From NCBI RefSeq assembly GCF_037975245.1, contig NC_092569.1, positions 95,001 through 159,000 of the forward strand: DNA of 64,000 bases, written 5' to 3'. A program made the translations under genes and the position numbers. This DNA comes from Apostichopus japonicus (lineage: Eukaryota; Echinodermata; Holothuroidea; Aspidochirotida; Stichopodidae). The notes below the pieces were generated by a model. The model was not told the DNA's origin and searched no databases. It was given only the letters and a program-made list of their open reading frames with translations. Positions 33,501 to 42,591 of this stretch are shown in pieces. How positions within the stretch are numbered: position 1 is the stretch's first letter; the number at the start of each line of letters is the position of its first letter.

Positions 33501-34400
33501 CTTTTGGGAAAAATACTCTTTTCCGTTTTAGTAATCTGTAAAGGAGCCCTTTTGTTGAAACTATATAAACATGTTATTGAAAAGAGGAAAATGTATGTAC
33601 AAAAGTGACATCCAAATACTTGAATTTGTGGTACGGAATGTACAAACGATCCAAATATATTTACTCAATATCTGATTAGCTACTGCTTGTTTGGTCGCAA
33701 TGGTGCGAGCAGCTGTGAGTAAGCAACAGTCTTACAACACATCAAAGCAAACAGCTTAACATACAAATGTGGTTATAGGAGTATATGTATTACATCATTT
33801 ATGAAAGTGTACACCGACACACCACCCTCAACGATCATGTATTTGCATATTGAGAAAGAAAAGTTCATATTGGGAGAGAAAGTTGACATTTTTGTATATT
33901 GAAAGAAATTATTTTTTCATATGATATATAGTAACCATTCTTAAAAGCGAATCGAACCAATTCAAAATATTTGATTTGTCGCCGTTATTTGAAAATAACT
34001 ATATTCAGTGTACAAACAACTTTATTGTTAGGGAAGATATTTGTAGTACGAGTAAAATAGCATATGCACGAGTACCCTTATTCATCTTGTATATGAGTAC
34101 CAGTTCAAGTATACTATAGGTACTAGCGAAAGTGTATGAGATTTACAAAATACCCGAATATGAGAACAAAATTCATGAGGACCAGTACATGTAACGGCCC
34201 CAATGCAACTAATTACTAAAGCGGACTCACTTCATACATAGGCCTATACTCTGTTAGTGAACCTCATTACCGAATCCAGTCGAAGATTTTACCAAAATCA
34301 ACATATATACAGTGATATTATACATACCCCCAATATGCTGTCCATCAGATGACATCACTAGTAAGTTCCATAAAATAACAAATAAAGTCAAGCAAATCAT
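12334..34400 (-). CDS. SRCR-WSC-sushi type I transmembrane receptor, nine exons (565 aa)
   Basis: Joining 34328-34400, 30028-30252, 16646-16720, 15818-16120, 14837-15037, 14070-14516, 13787-13840, 13245-13365 and 12334-12532 gives 1,698 bases with every phase matching (phase 1 at all junctions except the last, phase 2). Domains in order: signal peptide 1-18; SRCR 25-124 with six cysteines, the group-A pattern; WSC 125-225 with eight cysteines; sushi/CCP 226-292 with four; Ser/Thr-rich, probably O-glycosylated stalk 293-459; TM helix 468-490; cytoplasmic tail 491-565. SRCR and CCP domains bind proteins or microbial surfaces, and WSC is a putative carbohydrate-binding module, so a cell-surface recognition role is inferred, not shown. 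Ligand and signalling are unknown. Intron 2 is 13.3 kb because it contains a 12.2-kb transposon. No frameshift or stop occurs. Further 5' or alternative exons cannot be excluded. Confidence 0.85.
12888..13034. repeat. CT-rich polypyrimidine tract in receptor intron 8
   Basis: Imperfect CCCTCCTC and CCTCCCTCCACC units run for about 145 bases and end in CTCTCTC. Short ORFs across it on either strand are low-complexity artefacts. Confidence 0.9.
13245..13365 (-). CDS. Receptor exon 8: transmembrane helix
   Basis: 121 bases, acceptor GGTTACAG and donor GTAAGT. It encodes a 23-residue hydrophobic helix (LTILVGVAGIFVVCLMST and onward) followed by TKKIICRKR, a positive stop-transfer sequence placing the C terminus inside the cell. 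Confidence 0.88.
13787..13840 (-). CDS. Receptor exon 7: juxtamembrane acidic linker
   Basis: 54 bases bounded by ACTTTGCAG and GTAAGT, phase 1-1, encoding LFDEQTEILQNDEVPKN. Its short length and clean splice sites in the right phase support it. It has no recognisable domain. Confidence 0.72.
13881..13981. repeat. ACATACAAAC short tandem repeat
   Basis: About ten irregular copies of ACATACAAAC and ACATACAACAT lie just upstream of receptor exon 7, in intron 6. Confidence 0.85.
14070..14516 (-). CDS. Receptor exon 6: Ser/Thr-rich stalk
   Basis: 447 bases, acceptor ATAAAACAG, donor GTTCGT (weaker than consensus), phase 1-1. It is very rich in Thr, Ser, Pro and Lys (for example TTTKPITPLTTSS) with no Cys, as in mucin-like stalks that hold binding domains away from the membrane. 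The last part turns acidic before the short exon 7. Confidence 0.82.
14837..15037 (-). CDS. Receptor exon 5: sushi/CCP domain
   Basis: 201 bases, acceptor CTTGACAG and donor GTAAGT, phase 1-1. It reads GECEDPGVPTNGIRLSEW, FKFGDVVKFYCDPGYEMVG, VVQCI and HWNESTPTCV: the four cysteines, the YCDPGY core and the late Trp of a complement control protein module. Confidence 0.92.
15818..16120 (-). CDS. Receptor exon 4: WSC domain
   Basis: 303 bases, acceptor TTTTTTGCAG and donor GTAAAT, phase 1-1, one exon for one domain. Motifs are YIGCFNDE, IESCKEFC, GGECYCGDS, SCQKPC and RQICGG, giving the eight cysteines of a WSC domain, as in Kremen and polycystin-1. A carbohydrate-binding role is proposed for the family, and none is shown here. 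Confidence 0.88.
16646..16720 (-). CDS. Receptor exon 3: C-terminal part of SRCR domain
   Basis: 75 bases between a TTTACAG acceptor and a GTATTT donor, phase 1-1. It encodes ERKLGQCHYQPTYPCNDVVG and ends in VICQ, the last three cysteines of an SRCR domain. Joined to exon 2 across 13.3 kb it gives one complete domain of six cysteines. Confidence 0.85.
17392..20015 (+). pseudogene. P2X7 C-terminal-domain-like gene, disrupted
   Basis: Three exons are visible on the plus strand. Exon 1 (17392-17573) starts with ATG (MAAAGIDTQYLD) and includes GEVIPYMFEPETSEEE and an acidic run. Exon 2 (19086-19302) has CHCGQCALMPT and CRCCSEIDK, then, one frame over, AACITLHPGFEAMCLNP. Exon 3 (19832-20015) has KYRHTAYRQLAR and FGKEFCVVLPSYAVRRIRE, EQYEGFK. 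This Cys-rich order is the zinc-binding tail domain of vertebrate P2X7 receptors, also found in many invertebrate proteins that are not channels. Three lesions are seen: an in-frame TAA near the end of exon 1, a frameshift in exon 2 near 19160-19170, and TAG in exon 3 where the family usually has Trp. Splice sites remain good (GTAACG, GTAAGT, TTTACAG). A polyadenylation-like AATAAA sits near 20180. It lies inside the TTAA-flanked transposon and opposite to the receptor gene. Confidence 0.75.
17755..18540. mobile_element. Non-autonomous element with 9-bp target duplication (MULE-like MITE)
   Basis: The ends CGTTGTGGCTATTCGCACG and CGTGCCAATAGACACGACC are imperfect inverted repeats (about 15 of 19). 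The 9-bp repeat TTCCTTAAA is perfect on both sides (17746-17754 and 18541-18549). A 9-bp duplication suggests Mutator-like or Merlin elements. Subterminal regions repeat TTCGTGCGAATA and contain the palindrome GGCACGTGCACGTGCC. It sits in intron 1 of the P2X7-like pseudogene, so it entered after the host transposon existed. A 105-codon chance ORF on the minus strand (17802-18119) has no recognised domain. Confidence 0.75.
20879..21050 (-). pseudogene. C-terminal exon-like fragment of a transposase-like gene
   Basis: After an acceptor-like TTCTACAG, the minus strand stays open to a TGA at 20879 and includes CRSGTLGEECPVPVRK, VPPPLASSYVHPN and EDAIKQHRSRFQKL. A Pro-rich stretch followed by HRSRF at a C terminus resembles the ends of invertebrate THAP/DDE-type transposases, from memory of the family only. 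Its phase does not join directly to the exon at 21751, and the expected catalytic DDE core is not found between them, so the gene is probably deleted internally. Confidence 0.35.
21751..21991 (-). pseudogene. Linker exon of a THAP-transposase-like gene
   Basis: Bounded by acceptor AATGTTTCAG and donor GTAATT. It encodes VTHVEVQCSLVPLPPL, then a Ser/Pro-rich low-complexity stretch, ending SPDYTPSVNSSEHDKDDPS. Such a Ser/Asp-rich linker lies between the THAP domain and the catalytic core in many uncharacterised invertebrate transposase-like proteins. Its own reading frame is open, but neighbours are missing or out of phase. The acceptor directly adjoins the inverted repeat at 21992. Confidence 0.4.
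23095..23461. mobile_element. Non-autonomous hAT-type element, 367 bp
   Basis: Begins CAGTGGCGTAGGAAGG and ends GGTTCCTACGCCCTTG. The target duplication AGTAGGGG is perfect at 23087-23094 and 23462-23469. The interior carries a GGGGAGGGGGTGTCCCCCTC hairpin and two diverged copies of a segment with CTTAGATGCAATTTGGTG. Same family as 55323-55664. Confidence 0.9.
26711..26820. mobile_element. Truncated hAT-type end
   Basis: Starts CAAGGGCGTAGGAACCGG and continues through a GGAGGGGCGGAAGTATCATT block, matching the right end of the 23095 family in reverse orientation. Similarity stops near 26820 and no opposite end follows, so this is a fragment. Confidence 0.7.
28432..28610 (-). pseudogene. THAP-domain end-like exon fragment
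   Basis: One minus-strand frame reads FDSYRLSAQLGLGTPTARRL, then QDNTVPSLFG and continues to RKR at a GTAAGT donor (28431). The VPSLF segment resembles the AVPTIF motif that closes THAP domains. The frame is cut by a TAA just before FDSY and the C2CH zinc ligands are not recovered, so the exon is partial or decayed. Its position near the right end of the TTAA-flanked element fits the start of a Kolobok-type transposase gene. Confidence 0.32.
30028..30252 (-). CDS. Receptor exon 2: N-terminal three quarters of SRCR domain
   Basis: Acceptor AATGCAG and donor GTAAGT bound 225 bases, phase 1-1. The product begins DVQLVGGS and contains GRMELYLGARGWFTTCD, DATVVCRQLGYPG and AEFGRSTE, the standard SRCR signature, ending at WNCTG. 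Group-A SRCR domains are known to be split over at least two exons, as here. Confidence 0.9.
30805..30891. repeat. Separated unit of the 105-bp satellite
   Basis: This stretch, from CATATATCCGAACCCTA through TGTGATCACATGCATG to GAGGTATT, is a partial unit of the array at 32244-33240. It is cut off from the array by the insertion of the hAT element 30892-32243. Confidence 0.88.
30892..32243. mobile_element. hAT-type element inserted in a satellite array
   Basis: Ends CAGGGGCGTATCCAGG and CCTGGATACGCCTCTG are inverted repeats. The flanks share GTATT (30887-30891 and 32244-32248); the rest of an 8-bp duplication is not conserved, or the element uses a shorter one. It contains the separate element 31028-31877, and its own sequence is about 500 bp. 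It splits the 105-bp satellite, so it is younger than the first satellite unit. It lies in intron 1 of the receptor gene. Confidence 0.8.
31028..31877. mobile_element. hAT-type element nested in another hAT element
   Basis: Ends CATGGGCGGCGATCC and GGATCGCCGCCCATG are perfect 15-bp inverted repeats. Flanks GTCATATG (31020-31027) and GCCATATG (31878-31885) form an 8-bp duplication with one mismatch. Near its left end is an inverse copy of the CGCTCCGCGCCAAC-type block shared with 10130 and 54554. It has no transposase. Confidence 0.85.
32244..33240. repeat. Satellite array, 104-112 bp unit, nine full copies plus a partial
   Basis: Units start GGTATTACTCATCGATAAG at about 32243, 32351, 32455, 32559, 32663, 32771, 32875, 32987 and 33095, with a partial last unit from 33200. 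Length varies by the CATCATGAG versus CATAG variant (108 or 104 bp) and one extra TATG. Every unit holds the 10-bp palindrome TGTGATCACA plus ATGCAT and ATCGAT. The last unit is more diverged, as array edges often are. Confidence 0.95.
33241..34327. other. Receptor intron 1, unremarkable part
   Basis: AT-rich intronic DNA without a recognisable gene, RNA or transposon end. Confidence 0.5.
34328..34400 (-). CDS. Receptor exon 1: signal peptide
   Basis: The ATG at 34400 opens MICLTLFVILWNLLVMSS, a typical signal peptide with cleavage likely near Ser17-Asp19. An in-frame TAA lies 45 bases upstream, which fixes this as the first Met of its frame. The exon ends at a GTATGT donor in phase 1, exactly the phase that exon 2 needs. 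The link to exon 2 rests on phase, signal-peptide character and strand. Confidence 0.75.
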
Positions 34401-35097
34401 GTTGCTGCTGGTTTGCTCCTGTCCTGCTTCTTGCTCAAACGTTTATGCATCTGCCAGAATATTATATGAGAGTTTTCATTAACTTATCTTATGACCAAAA
34501 AGTCAAAAATTTGAAATCAGCTTATATCCTGAGTAATTTCAACTAGTTTGGAAATTGCGCATGCACTGATAATCTTTAATAGGAAGTGACGTATTCAGTT
34601 TACTAACGGAAGTGGTTACTGTCTTTCTTGCAAAATGACTGATATCTCAAACGATATATATTGATTGCAACTTGTATGGATATGAGTATTGAGAAGAAAT
34701 GTCCATAATGACAGTGATAGAGAATGTGACAGTTTATTGAAGAGAAAAGAGTTACATCTTACTTGGGCTTATACGTAGCGCTATATACCTCAATTAGTAC
34801 AAACAGAGCTGTGCAAGTCCGCGACGGCACTACATATTTGTTATGATGAAAAGTAAGTCTTTAGCTAGTTTAGTGTAAACTACTGAAGGAGGGGAGGGGT
34901 GAGGGGTGCCCGGACAACTGTTAAAGTTCCGCCACTGTAAATGTGGGTTAGGATGTTCTCGAAGTTTGGATGTTGGCAAGTGCAAAGAATTTTCGTTTAA
35001 CTAGAATTTCGCTCTTTTTTAATTACCAACAATCATAAGATCTCTTTTAATGGAGAGCATAACTTAACACAAATGGAAAGAAAGCGACTGACAAGTT

Positions 35098-35279
35098 TTC
35101 AATTACTGTTGAGGGTACTACTGTTGAGGGTATTACTGTTGAGGGTATTCTCAATTAATGTTGAGGGTATTACTGTTGAGGGTATTACTGTTGAGGGTAT
35201 TACTGTTGAGAATATTACTGTTGAGGATATTACTGTTGAGGGCATTACTGTTGAGGATATTCTCAATTACTGTTGAGGG
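35098..35279. repeat. 15-bp minisatellite
   Basis: About twelve copies of ATTACTGTTGAGGGT with small changes such as GAGAAT and GAGGAT, partly interrupted by TCTCAATTA. Because 15 is a multiple of three, one frame reads a repeating VEGIT, but there is no sign of a real gene around it. Confidence 0.88.
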
Positions 35280-35772
35280 AAGAGGTGCGCGAGGGTAACA
35301 AGTCACAACAAGTTACAACAGTTAACAACAGTTAAAAACTCCCTGGTCACAGTAAGTTTCTTTCCGACCTCACATCATATTTGAAATCAAGATCAGACAT
35401 ATATCAAAATAAAACACTTTCCCTTGTAATGGATAGTGACTCTGAAGGATCTCCCCCCCCCCCTCTCCACAAGAAACAGTCCCACCCCCTACAAGCCTTC
35501 TTTCTCTCTGTCTTCATTTCTGTTTTTCTGTCTGTCCAGGAAATAAACTATTTATGGAGGTTTCTATTTAGAGAGGAAGAATGATATATTGTCTTTATTG
35601 AGCGCGATCCCTCTCTACAACGGAAAGCTTGCTGTAGGGTAGAAAAGCCTTGTATATACGGATTTCATTCAAATGAAAATGTTACGACTGAAAGTTTTTT
35701 TTCGCTAAAAAACTACTAGTAAATGGATCACATTCACGCACTTTGGTGGGAGTTCGTAGCCCATGAGTTATG

Positions 35773-35940
35773 TGCAGTGGCATCGCCAGCCATTGCAATC
35801 TGGGAGGGGGGCGCAGCACTTAATTAGGGGGCACAATGTTTATTTGTGAATGCCGTCCTGTGGGAGGGGGTGTCCCCCTCCCCTTTGAGAAATTTTTGAT
35901 TAATTGAGGGTCCTTATAGATGCAATCTGGTGCTATATTT
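35773..35940. mobile_element. Possible hAT-type left end fragment
   Basis: CAGTGGCATCGCCAGCC starts a segment with GGGAGGGGGTGTCCCCCTCC and GATGCAATCTGGTGC, both shared with the hAT elements at 23095 and 41959. No matching right end or target duplication was found, so only a remnant is claimed. Confidence 0.5.
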
Positions 35941-36461
35941 TGCAACATGAAGTAACTTTCTGTACAAGAATATGTTATATTATGTCAATACTGAGTTGTT
36001 GGAGTCGAAGACTTGTATTTTTCTTTTAAACTATGAGCTTAAAATTCCCACAAACATTCCGAATTGAAGCATTATTTTAAATAGCATAATCATCTCTTAC
36101 TCGTGATGTCAAAAGTGACTAAACAGAGAAGTGATACATTTAGATCCACCGCAAAGCATAGCAAGCTTGTACAACTTCCGCTTGCTTGGTGTTACTCACT
36201 TCCTGCTTTTGAATCAACACCAGTACAGTGCAGAATACTCCTCGAGATATTAAAAGCAGTTTTTAACTAGAAGCATATGGTTGCATGTGCTAAGCAACAT
36301 CTCCGTCACGCAAATAACCTTCACTGAATGCAAAAATGGCTGTTACTTCACGTATTGTGTAATACACTTTGTACTGTAGACACTGGCCTAACAACTTTTG
36401 AGTCAGCCTAACGAAAACAGCAAAATTGTGCCAAATGAAACTCCATCAATTTTGTAGCACA

Positions 36462-36463
<2 letters not shown>

Positions 36464-36539
<76 letters not shown>

Positions 36540-36541
36540 TA

Positions 36542-36602
<61 letters not shown>

Positions 36603-36621
36603 ATATATATATATATATACA
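36464..36621. repeat. TA dinucleotide microsatellite, about 158 bp
   Basis: Nearly uninterrupted TA repeat with single C interruptions near 36533, 36543 and 36601. The 83-codon ORF across it is an artefact. The rest of 34401-38860 shows no gene. It contains C-rich runs near 37030 and 38025 that look like further decayed hAT material. Confidence 0.95.
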
Positions 36622-38860
36622 CTAAAATACATGAATATTCTGAAGGGAAGTGTGGCTATTTGCGTAGCTCCATCTAAATCTGGAGAGAAGTGAACGTTTT
36701 AAGCTCTGTATATAGGGATACTATGCCATGTCAAAGGCAAGAATTGATTCTAGTCGTGTAAATATTGGAGTGGCGATAGACATTGGAAAGGTAGAAAACA
36801 GGGATGATGACCTTTCCACCTTGCTCGGTATCAAGAAAAAGCATATAATATAGGCATTCATCGGTTATTACATGCCAATAACATACAATCATTTTCCGTG
36901 TTATTACCCTTCCGAATTAGTTATAATTATTGGGGAAGTCGTTACAATATTAATGATAATAATAACATAATTTGCTGCTTTTTTTCTGCCAATTTTGAAT
37001 TTTCACAAAAAGTTTGGGTTGGGGGCTGCAGCCCCCCCCCCCCCTACACCTATGCCCATGATGGCCTTTAAGGTGTGAGATATCCGAGCAATGGGGTGTC
37101 CCCAAAATATAAAAGTTAATATAACAACCGTAATAACTGTCTCATTACCAGCAAATCTTTGCTTTTTTATTGATACTATATCATTTGTTGAAACACCTCC
37201 ACTCCCTACCCTACCACTCCCCTCTGTACCAGGACCCCATGCACCTTAGAACCTTCATCGTACTTAACTTCCCAAAGTCTGGTGCAAAGTTCACCAGATA
37301 GCATAACAAATGTTTTGTATTGCTTCCCTCGCTCAACTGTCAGCATTAATTCCCTGGAACATATTGATCTTGTGATGCTCTGTACGTGTATTCCGTTAAA
37401 TAAATCCCAGTATTTGAATTTTTACACAAAATCTGGCAAGTTTAAATGACAAAGTTGATGAAAATGTGCCAAGACGAGGAGCTAATCTGGACACCATCCC
37501 CACTCACCTGAGCTATCACTCATTCGTTCTAACACCATTTTAAATTGATATTAGTTGTTATTGCTGTGAAAATATTTCAACTTAATTGCTCTGATGAAAC
37601 ACGTATTCATATAATAAATGAAATTAGACGCATTATACATCACTCTTGTGTAGTTGTCCACTTTTATTGCACCTTCTACATTGTACAACCAACCTTTTCT
37701 TCAATCTAGATATTAACCCTTTCATTAACACACTGTACACGGTACATAGGCAGTGACGTCGGCAATTGGGATGGGAGGTGGAATGAGGGACACGCCCCCC
37801 CAGAAATGTTTTGTGCCCCCTATATATAACATGTTTAAATAAAGATATGTTGCCCTCTACGGACTGTAATTTGCTTACGCCAAACTCAAAAATGCTGCTG
37901 ATTTGAAACTGATATAAGTTCTAGGAAACATTGAAACAAAAAGTTCATAGAACTTTGACCCTTACAGCCCACCAGTGGTCCTATGGTGGACCTGAGACAC
38001 CAACGACAGTACCTGCATTCTTTGCCCCCCCCCCAACCAATGTCACTCCTAGTGTTGATGTTCCTCCACCTCTAAATGTCTGGCGAGGTCACTGCTTACA
38101 TGGGATAACTCACAGAAAAGACTACAAAATTAAAGGTGCCTTCTTCAACCAGTATTACTATCAAACTATTTACAAGGCAAATTGCAATAACTATACATAA
38201 TAAATATAAGTGAATGGCATGAATTGTGGCTAAAACAAGGTAAGTGTTGTTATGGTTATTGAAATGTTTGCAAAATACAAATACTGTAGCTTTAAACACA
38301 GACACACCCTTTGGCTTGTCCCTACATGCCAAAAACTTAACATGGTAAAATATATTTCTTATAAAGATTTTAAGTTAAAAAATATTAAATTGTATTATGT
38401 GACAAGATTGTGTTAGGTGCAATTGTGTATTGCAATTACTTAAAGGTCTACAAAAGCTAACAATTTGTTTTATTGCATAGCTGATAAGTTCATCCTATAT
38501 ATAATGAACTTGATGATTTCTGTTCCGTTACAACAAACTACATTAAAAAAGGTGCAATTGTAGGAAGGAATTAGCCTATAGTAGTCAATAAGAGTAACCA
38601 ATTCTAACATTAATATTATATGCAAATTTCAGCTATAGGCACATGTCCTTATCAGTTATGAGAGGGTTAAACCGTGTTGGTTACATGTTGCTTCTTAAGT
38701 TATGAAAATTGACAAACATTCCTGAAGTTCTCTTCACCAGATGTGAAAATATTGCTAAAAGCAAGGATACTAAATTTGTTCCAGTCTAATTTGTTACTAA
38801 ACACAAGCCAGCGAGTAAACAAAAAAAACGTATTTGTACTAGCGTGTAACAGTATTCTGA

Positions 38861-41338
38861 ACAATCAACTCAATATTTACCTCTATACTGGTTTCCCATT
38901 AACATAACTTATACACATCCCACAATCAACTCAGTATTTACCTCTATACTGGTTACCCATTAACAAAACTTATAAACATCCCACAATCAACTCAGTATTT
39001 ACACCTCTATACTGGTTACCCATTAACAAAACTTATAAACATCCAACAATCAACTCAGTATTTACCTCTATACTGGTTACCCATTAACAACACTTATAAA
39101 CATCCAACAATCAACTCAGTATTTACACCTCTATACTGGTTACCCATTAACAAAACTTATAAACATCCAACAATCAACTCAGTATTTACCTCTATACTGG
39201 TTACCCATTAACAACACTTATAAACATCCCACAATCAACTCAGTATTTACACCTCTATACTGGTTACCCATTAACAACACTTATAAACATCCAACAATCA
39301 ACTCAGTATTTACACCTCTATACTGGTTACCCATTAACAAAACTTATAAACATCCCACAATCAACTCAGTATTTACCTCTATACTGGTTACCCATTAACA
39401 AAACTTATAAACATCCAACAATCAACTCAGTATTTACCTCTATACTGGTTACCCATTAACAACACTTATAAACATCCCACAATCAACTCAGTATTTACAC
39501 CTCTATACTGGTTACCCATTAACAACACTTATAAACATCCCACAATCAACTCAGTATTTACACCTCTATACTGGTTACCCATTAACAAAACTTATAAACA
39601 TCCAACAATCAACTCAGTATTTACACCTCTATACTGGTTACCCATTAACAACACTTATAAACATCCAACAATCAACTCAGTATTTACCTCTATACTGGTT
39701 ACCCATTAACAAAACTTATAAACATCCAACAATCAACTCAGTATTTACCTCTATACTGGTTACCCATTAACAACACTTATAAACATCCAACAATCAACTC
39801 AGTATTTACACCTCTATACTGGTTACCCATTAACAAAACTTATAAACATCCAACAATCAACTCAGTATTTACCTCTATACTGGTTACCCATTAACAAAAC
39901 TTATAAACATCCAACAATCAACTCAGTATTTACACCTCTATACTGGTTACCCATTAACAACACTTATAAACATCCAACAATCAACTCAGTATTTACACCT
40001 CTATACTGGTTACCCATTAACAAAACTTATAAACATCCAACAATCAACTCAGTATTTACACCTCTATACTGGTTACCCATTAACAACACTTATAAACATC
40101 CAACAATCAACTCAGTATTTACCTCTATACTGGTTACCCATTAACAACACTTATAAACATCCCACAATCAACTCAGTATTTACACCTCTATACTGGTTAC
40201 CCATTAACAAAACTTATAAACATCCAACAATCAACTCAGTATTTACACCTCTATACTGGTTTCCCATTAACAAAACTTATAAACATCCGACAATCAACTC
40301 AGTATTTACCTCTATACTGGTTACCCATTAACAAAACTTATAAACATCCAACAATCAACTCAGTATTTACACCTCTATACTGGTTACCCATTAACAACAC
40401 TTATAAACATCCAACAATCAACTCAGTATTTACCTCTATACTGGTTACCCATTAACAAAACTTATAATCATCCAACAATCAACTCAGTATTTACCTCTAT
40501 ACTGGTTACCCATTAACAACACTTATAAACATCCAACAATCAACTCAGTATTTACACCTCTATACTGGTTACCCATTAACAAAACTTACAGTATAAACAT
40601 CCAACAATCAACTCAGTATTTACCTCTATACTGGTTACCCATTAACAAAACTTATAAACATCCCACAATCAACTCAGTATTTACACCTCTATACTGGTTA
40701 CCCATTAACAACACTTATAAACATCCAACAATCAACTCAGTATTTACCTCTATACTGGTTACCCATTAACAAAACTTACAGTATAAACATCCAACAATCA
40801 ACTCAGTATTTACCTCTATACTGGTTACCCATTAACAAAACTTATAAACATCCCACAATCAACTCAGTATTTACACCTCTATACTGGTTACCCATTAACA
40901 ACACTTATAAACATCCAACAATCAACTCAGTATTTACCTCTATACTGGTTACCCATTAACAAAACTTACAGTATAAACATCCAACAATCAACTCAGTATT
41001 TACCTCTATACTGGTTACCCATTAACAAAACTTATAAACATCCCACAATCAACTCAGTATTTACACCTCTATACTGGTTACCCATTAACAACACTTATAA
41101 ACATCCCACAATCAACTCAGTATTTACACCTCTATACTGGTTACCCATTAACAACACTTATAAACATCCCACAATCAACTCAGTATTTACACCTCTATAC
41201 TGGTTACCCATTAACAAAACTTATAAACATCCAACAATCAACTCAGTATTTACACCTCTATACTGGTTACCCATTAACAAAACTTATAAACATCCCACAA
41301 TCAACTCAGTATTTACACCTCTATACTGGTTATCCATA
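38861..41338. repeat. 61/63-bp tandem array, about 40 copies
   Basis: Units read ACAATCAACTCAGTATTTAC, then (AC)CTCTATACTGGTTACCC, then ATTAACAA(A/C)ACTTATAAAC. Two length classes (63 and 61 bp) differ by an AC insertion, with independent A/C variants. Near 40581, 40771 and 40961 a longer ACTTACAGTATAAAC variant recurs exactly every 190 bp, i.e. a three-unit higher-order repeat (66+63+61). The array ends at the palindromic element 41345-41508. Confidence 0.96.
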
Positions 41339-41344
41339 AATAAG

Positions 41345-41508
41345 GGGTTAATCAACGGTCTAGCGTGCGTTACTCACAGGATTAATGCACGATCGGGGGA
41401 TAATGCAAGCGATGCACGAGGGCAGAGCCGGAGTGCATCCAGCGATAGCATTAACACCCGGAGTGCATTAATCATGTGAGTAACGCATGCTAGACCGTTG
41501 ATTAACCC
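41345..41508. mobile_element. Short palindromic element (MITE-like), 164 bp
   Basis: The left arm GGGTTAATCAACGGTCTAGC, continuing to ATTAATGCAC near 41390, is matched in reverse complement by 41463-41508 with few mismatches, giving arms of about 46 bp around a 70-bp centre. The core GTGCGTTACTCACAGGATTAAT recurs alone near 42654-42676. No clear target duplication was found. Confidence 0.65.
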
Positions 41509-41958
41509 TGTTCATTCATACACTACCATTTGTGTGGGGGAAATACCATAAAACAAAACATTTTTGGTTACATATAACCAAAGATTTATTAACGTTATGC
41601 CCCGTAAGTCGAATTAACGATTAACAACCAGCATAACAATGTACATGTGCAATTATAAAGTAATGCTGAACGATAGTGAATAATTATAGAGGAAACATTT
41701 TTGAAAGGCTGTGATTCATAAAAGATGAACCATAATAACATTTTAACTAATGTTTGGCAATATTGCGGCCATAAAACTATTTTTGAAAGGTCTCAATAAC
41801 AAGGAACTACAAACAATTACTAGTTGGCTTCATCATATCAATACCCTACAGCTTCTGGTTCCCATAGCAACCATTCTAGGGACAAACATGTACGTATGGT
41901 ATACAGTCATACGATAACATAGTAGGCCTTGTATTGAACACGTATGGTACGTACCGTA

Positions 41959-42591
41959 CAGGGGCGTAGCGAAGGTTTTTTTGTTGGGGGGTGTGGAGAA
42001 TTTGATTTGCCGATGGATCTGAAAGTGGTGACTGAAATGGGGGAGGGGTCTAAGGGGAGGGGGTCTACCCCTCCCCTTTGGCAATTTTTTAGTTTTGAAA
42101 CGTCCTTAGATGCAATCTGGTGCATATTTTAAGTCAAATATGATTTTCCGACGGATCTGGAAGTGGTGACTGAAATGGGGGAGGGGTCTAAGGGGAGGGG
42201 GTGTCCCCCTCCCCTTTGGAAAATTTTTAGTTTTGAAACGTCCTTAGATGCAATCTGGTGCATATCTTAAGTAAAATTTGATTTGCCGACGGATCTGGAA
42301 GTGGTGACTGAAATGGGGGAGGGGTCTAAGGGTATAGGGGGTCTACCCCTCCCCTTTGGAAAATTTTTAGTTTTGAAACGTCCTTAGATGCAATCTGGTG
42401 CATATTTTAAGTCAAATTTGGCACGGAAGAAGCTCCCGTTCTCCTTTTCTCTATTCAGCTTTCCTTCTTTCTTCCCCTTCCGCTCTCTTCACCTTTTCTC
42501 CTTTTGCCGACAGACCCAAAATTTGCCGACAGCGACCAAATTATTGGGGGGGTGTGACACCCCCCCACACCCCCCGCTCGCTACGCCCCTG
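41959..42591. mobile_element. Non-autonomous hAT-type element, 633 bp, with triple internal repeat
   Basis: Ends CAGGGGCGTAGCGAAGG and CTCGCTACGCCCCTG are inverted repeats. The target duplication GTACCGTA is perfect at 41951-41958 and 42592-42599. The interior is three tandem copies of a roughly 140-bp unit (starting near 42001, 42141 and 42281), each with GTGGTGACTGAAATGGGGGA, a G-run/C-run hairpin and TTAGATGCAATCTGGTGCAT. Confidence 0.92.

Noticed and set aside
36426-36677. 83-codon Tyr/Ile repeat ORF
   Set aside because: Direct translation of a TA microsatellite.
35773-37060. A complete hAT element between the CAGTGGCATCGCC end and the C-run at 37030
   Set aside because: The putative ends are not inverted repeats of each other and no target duplication was found.
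38861-41338. Regular repeats resembling a CRISPR array
   Set aside because: Units are head-to-tail without unique spacers, and the genome is eukaryotic.
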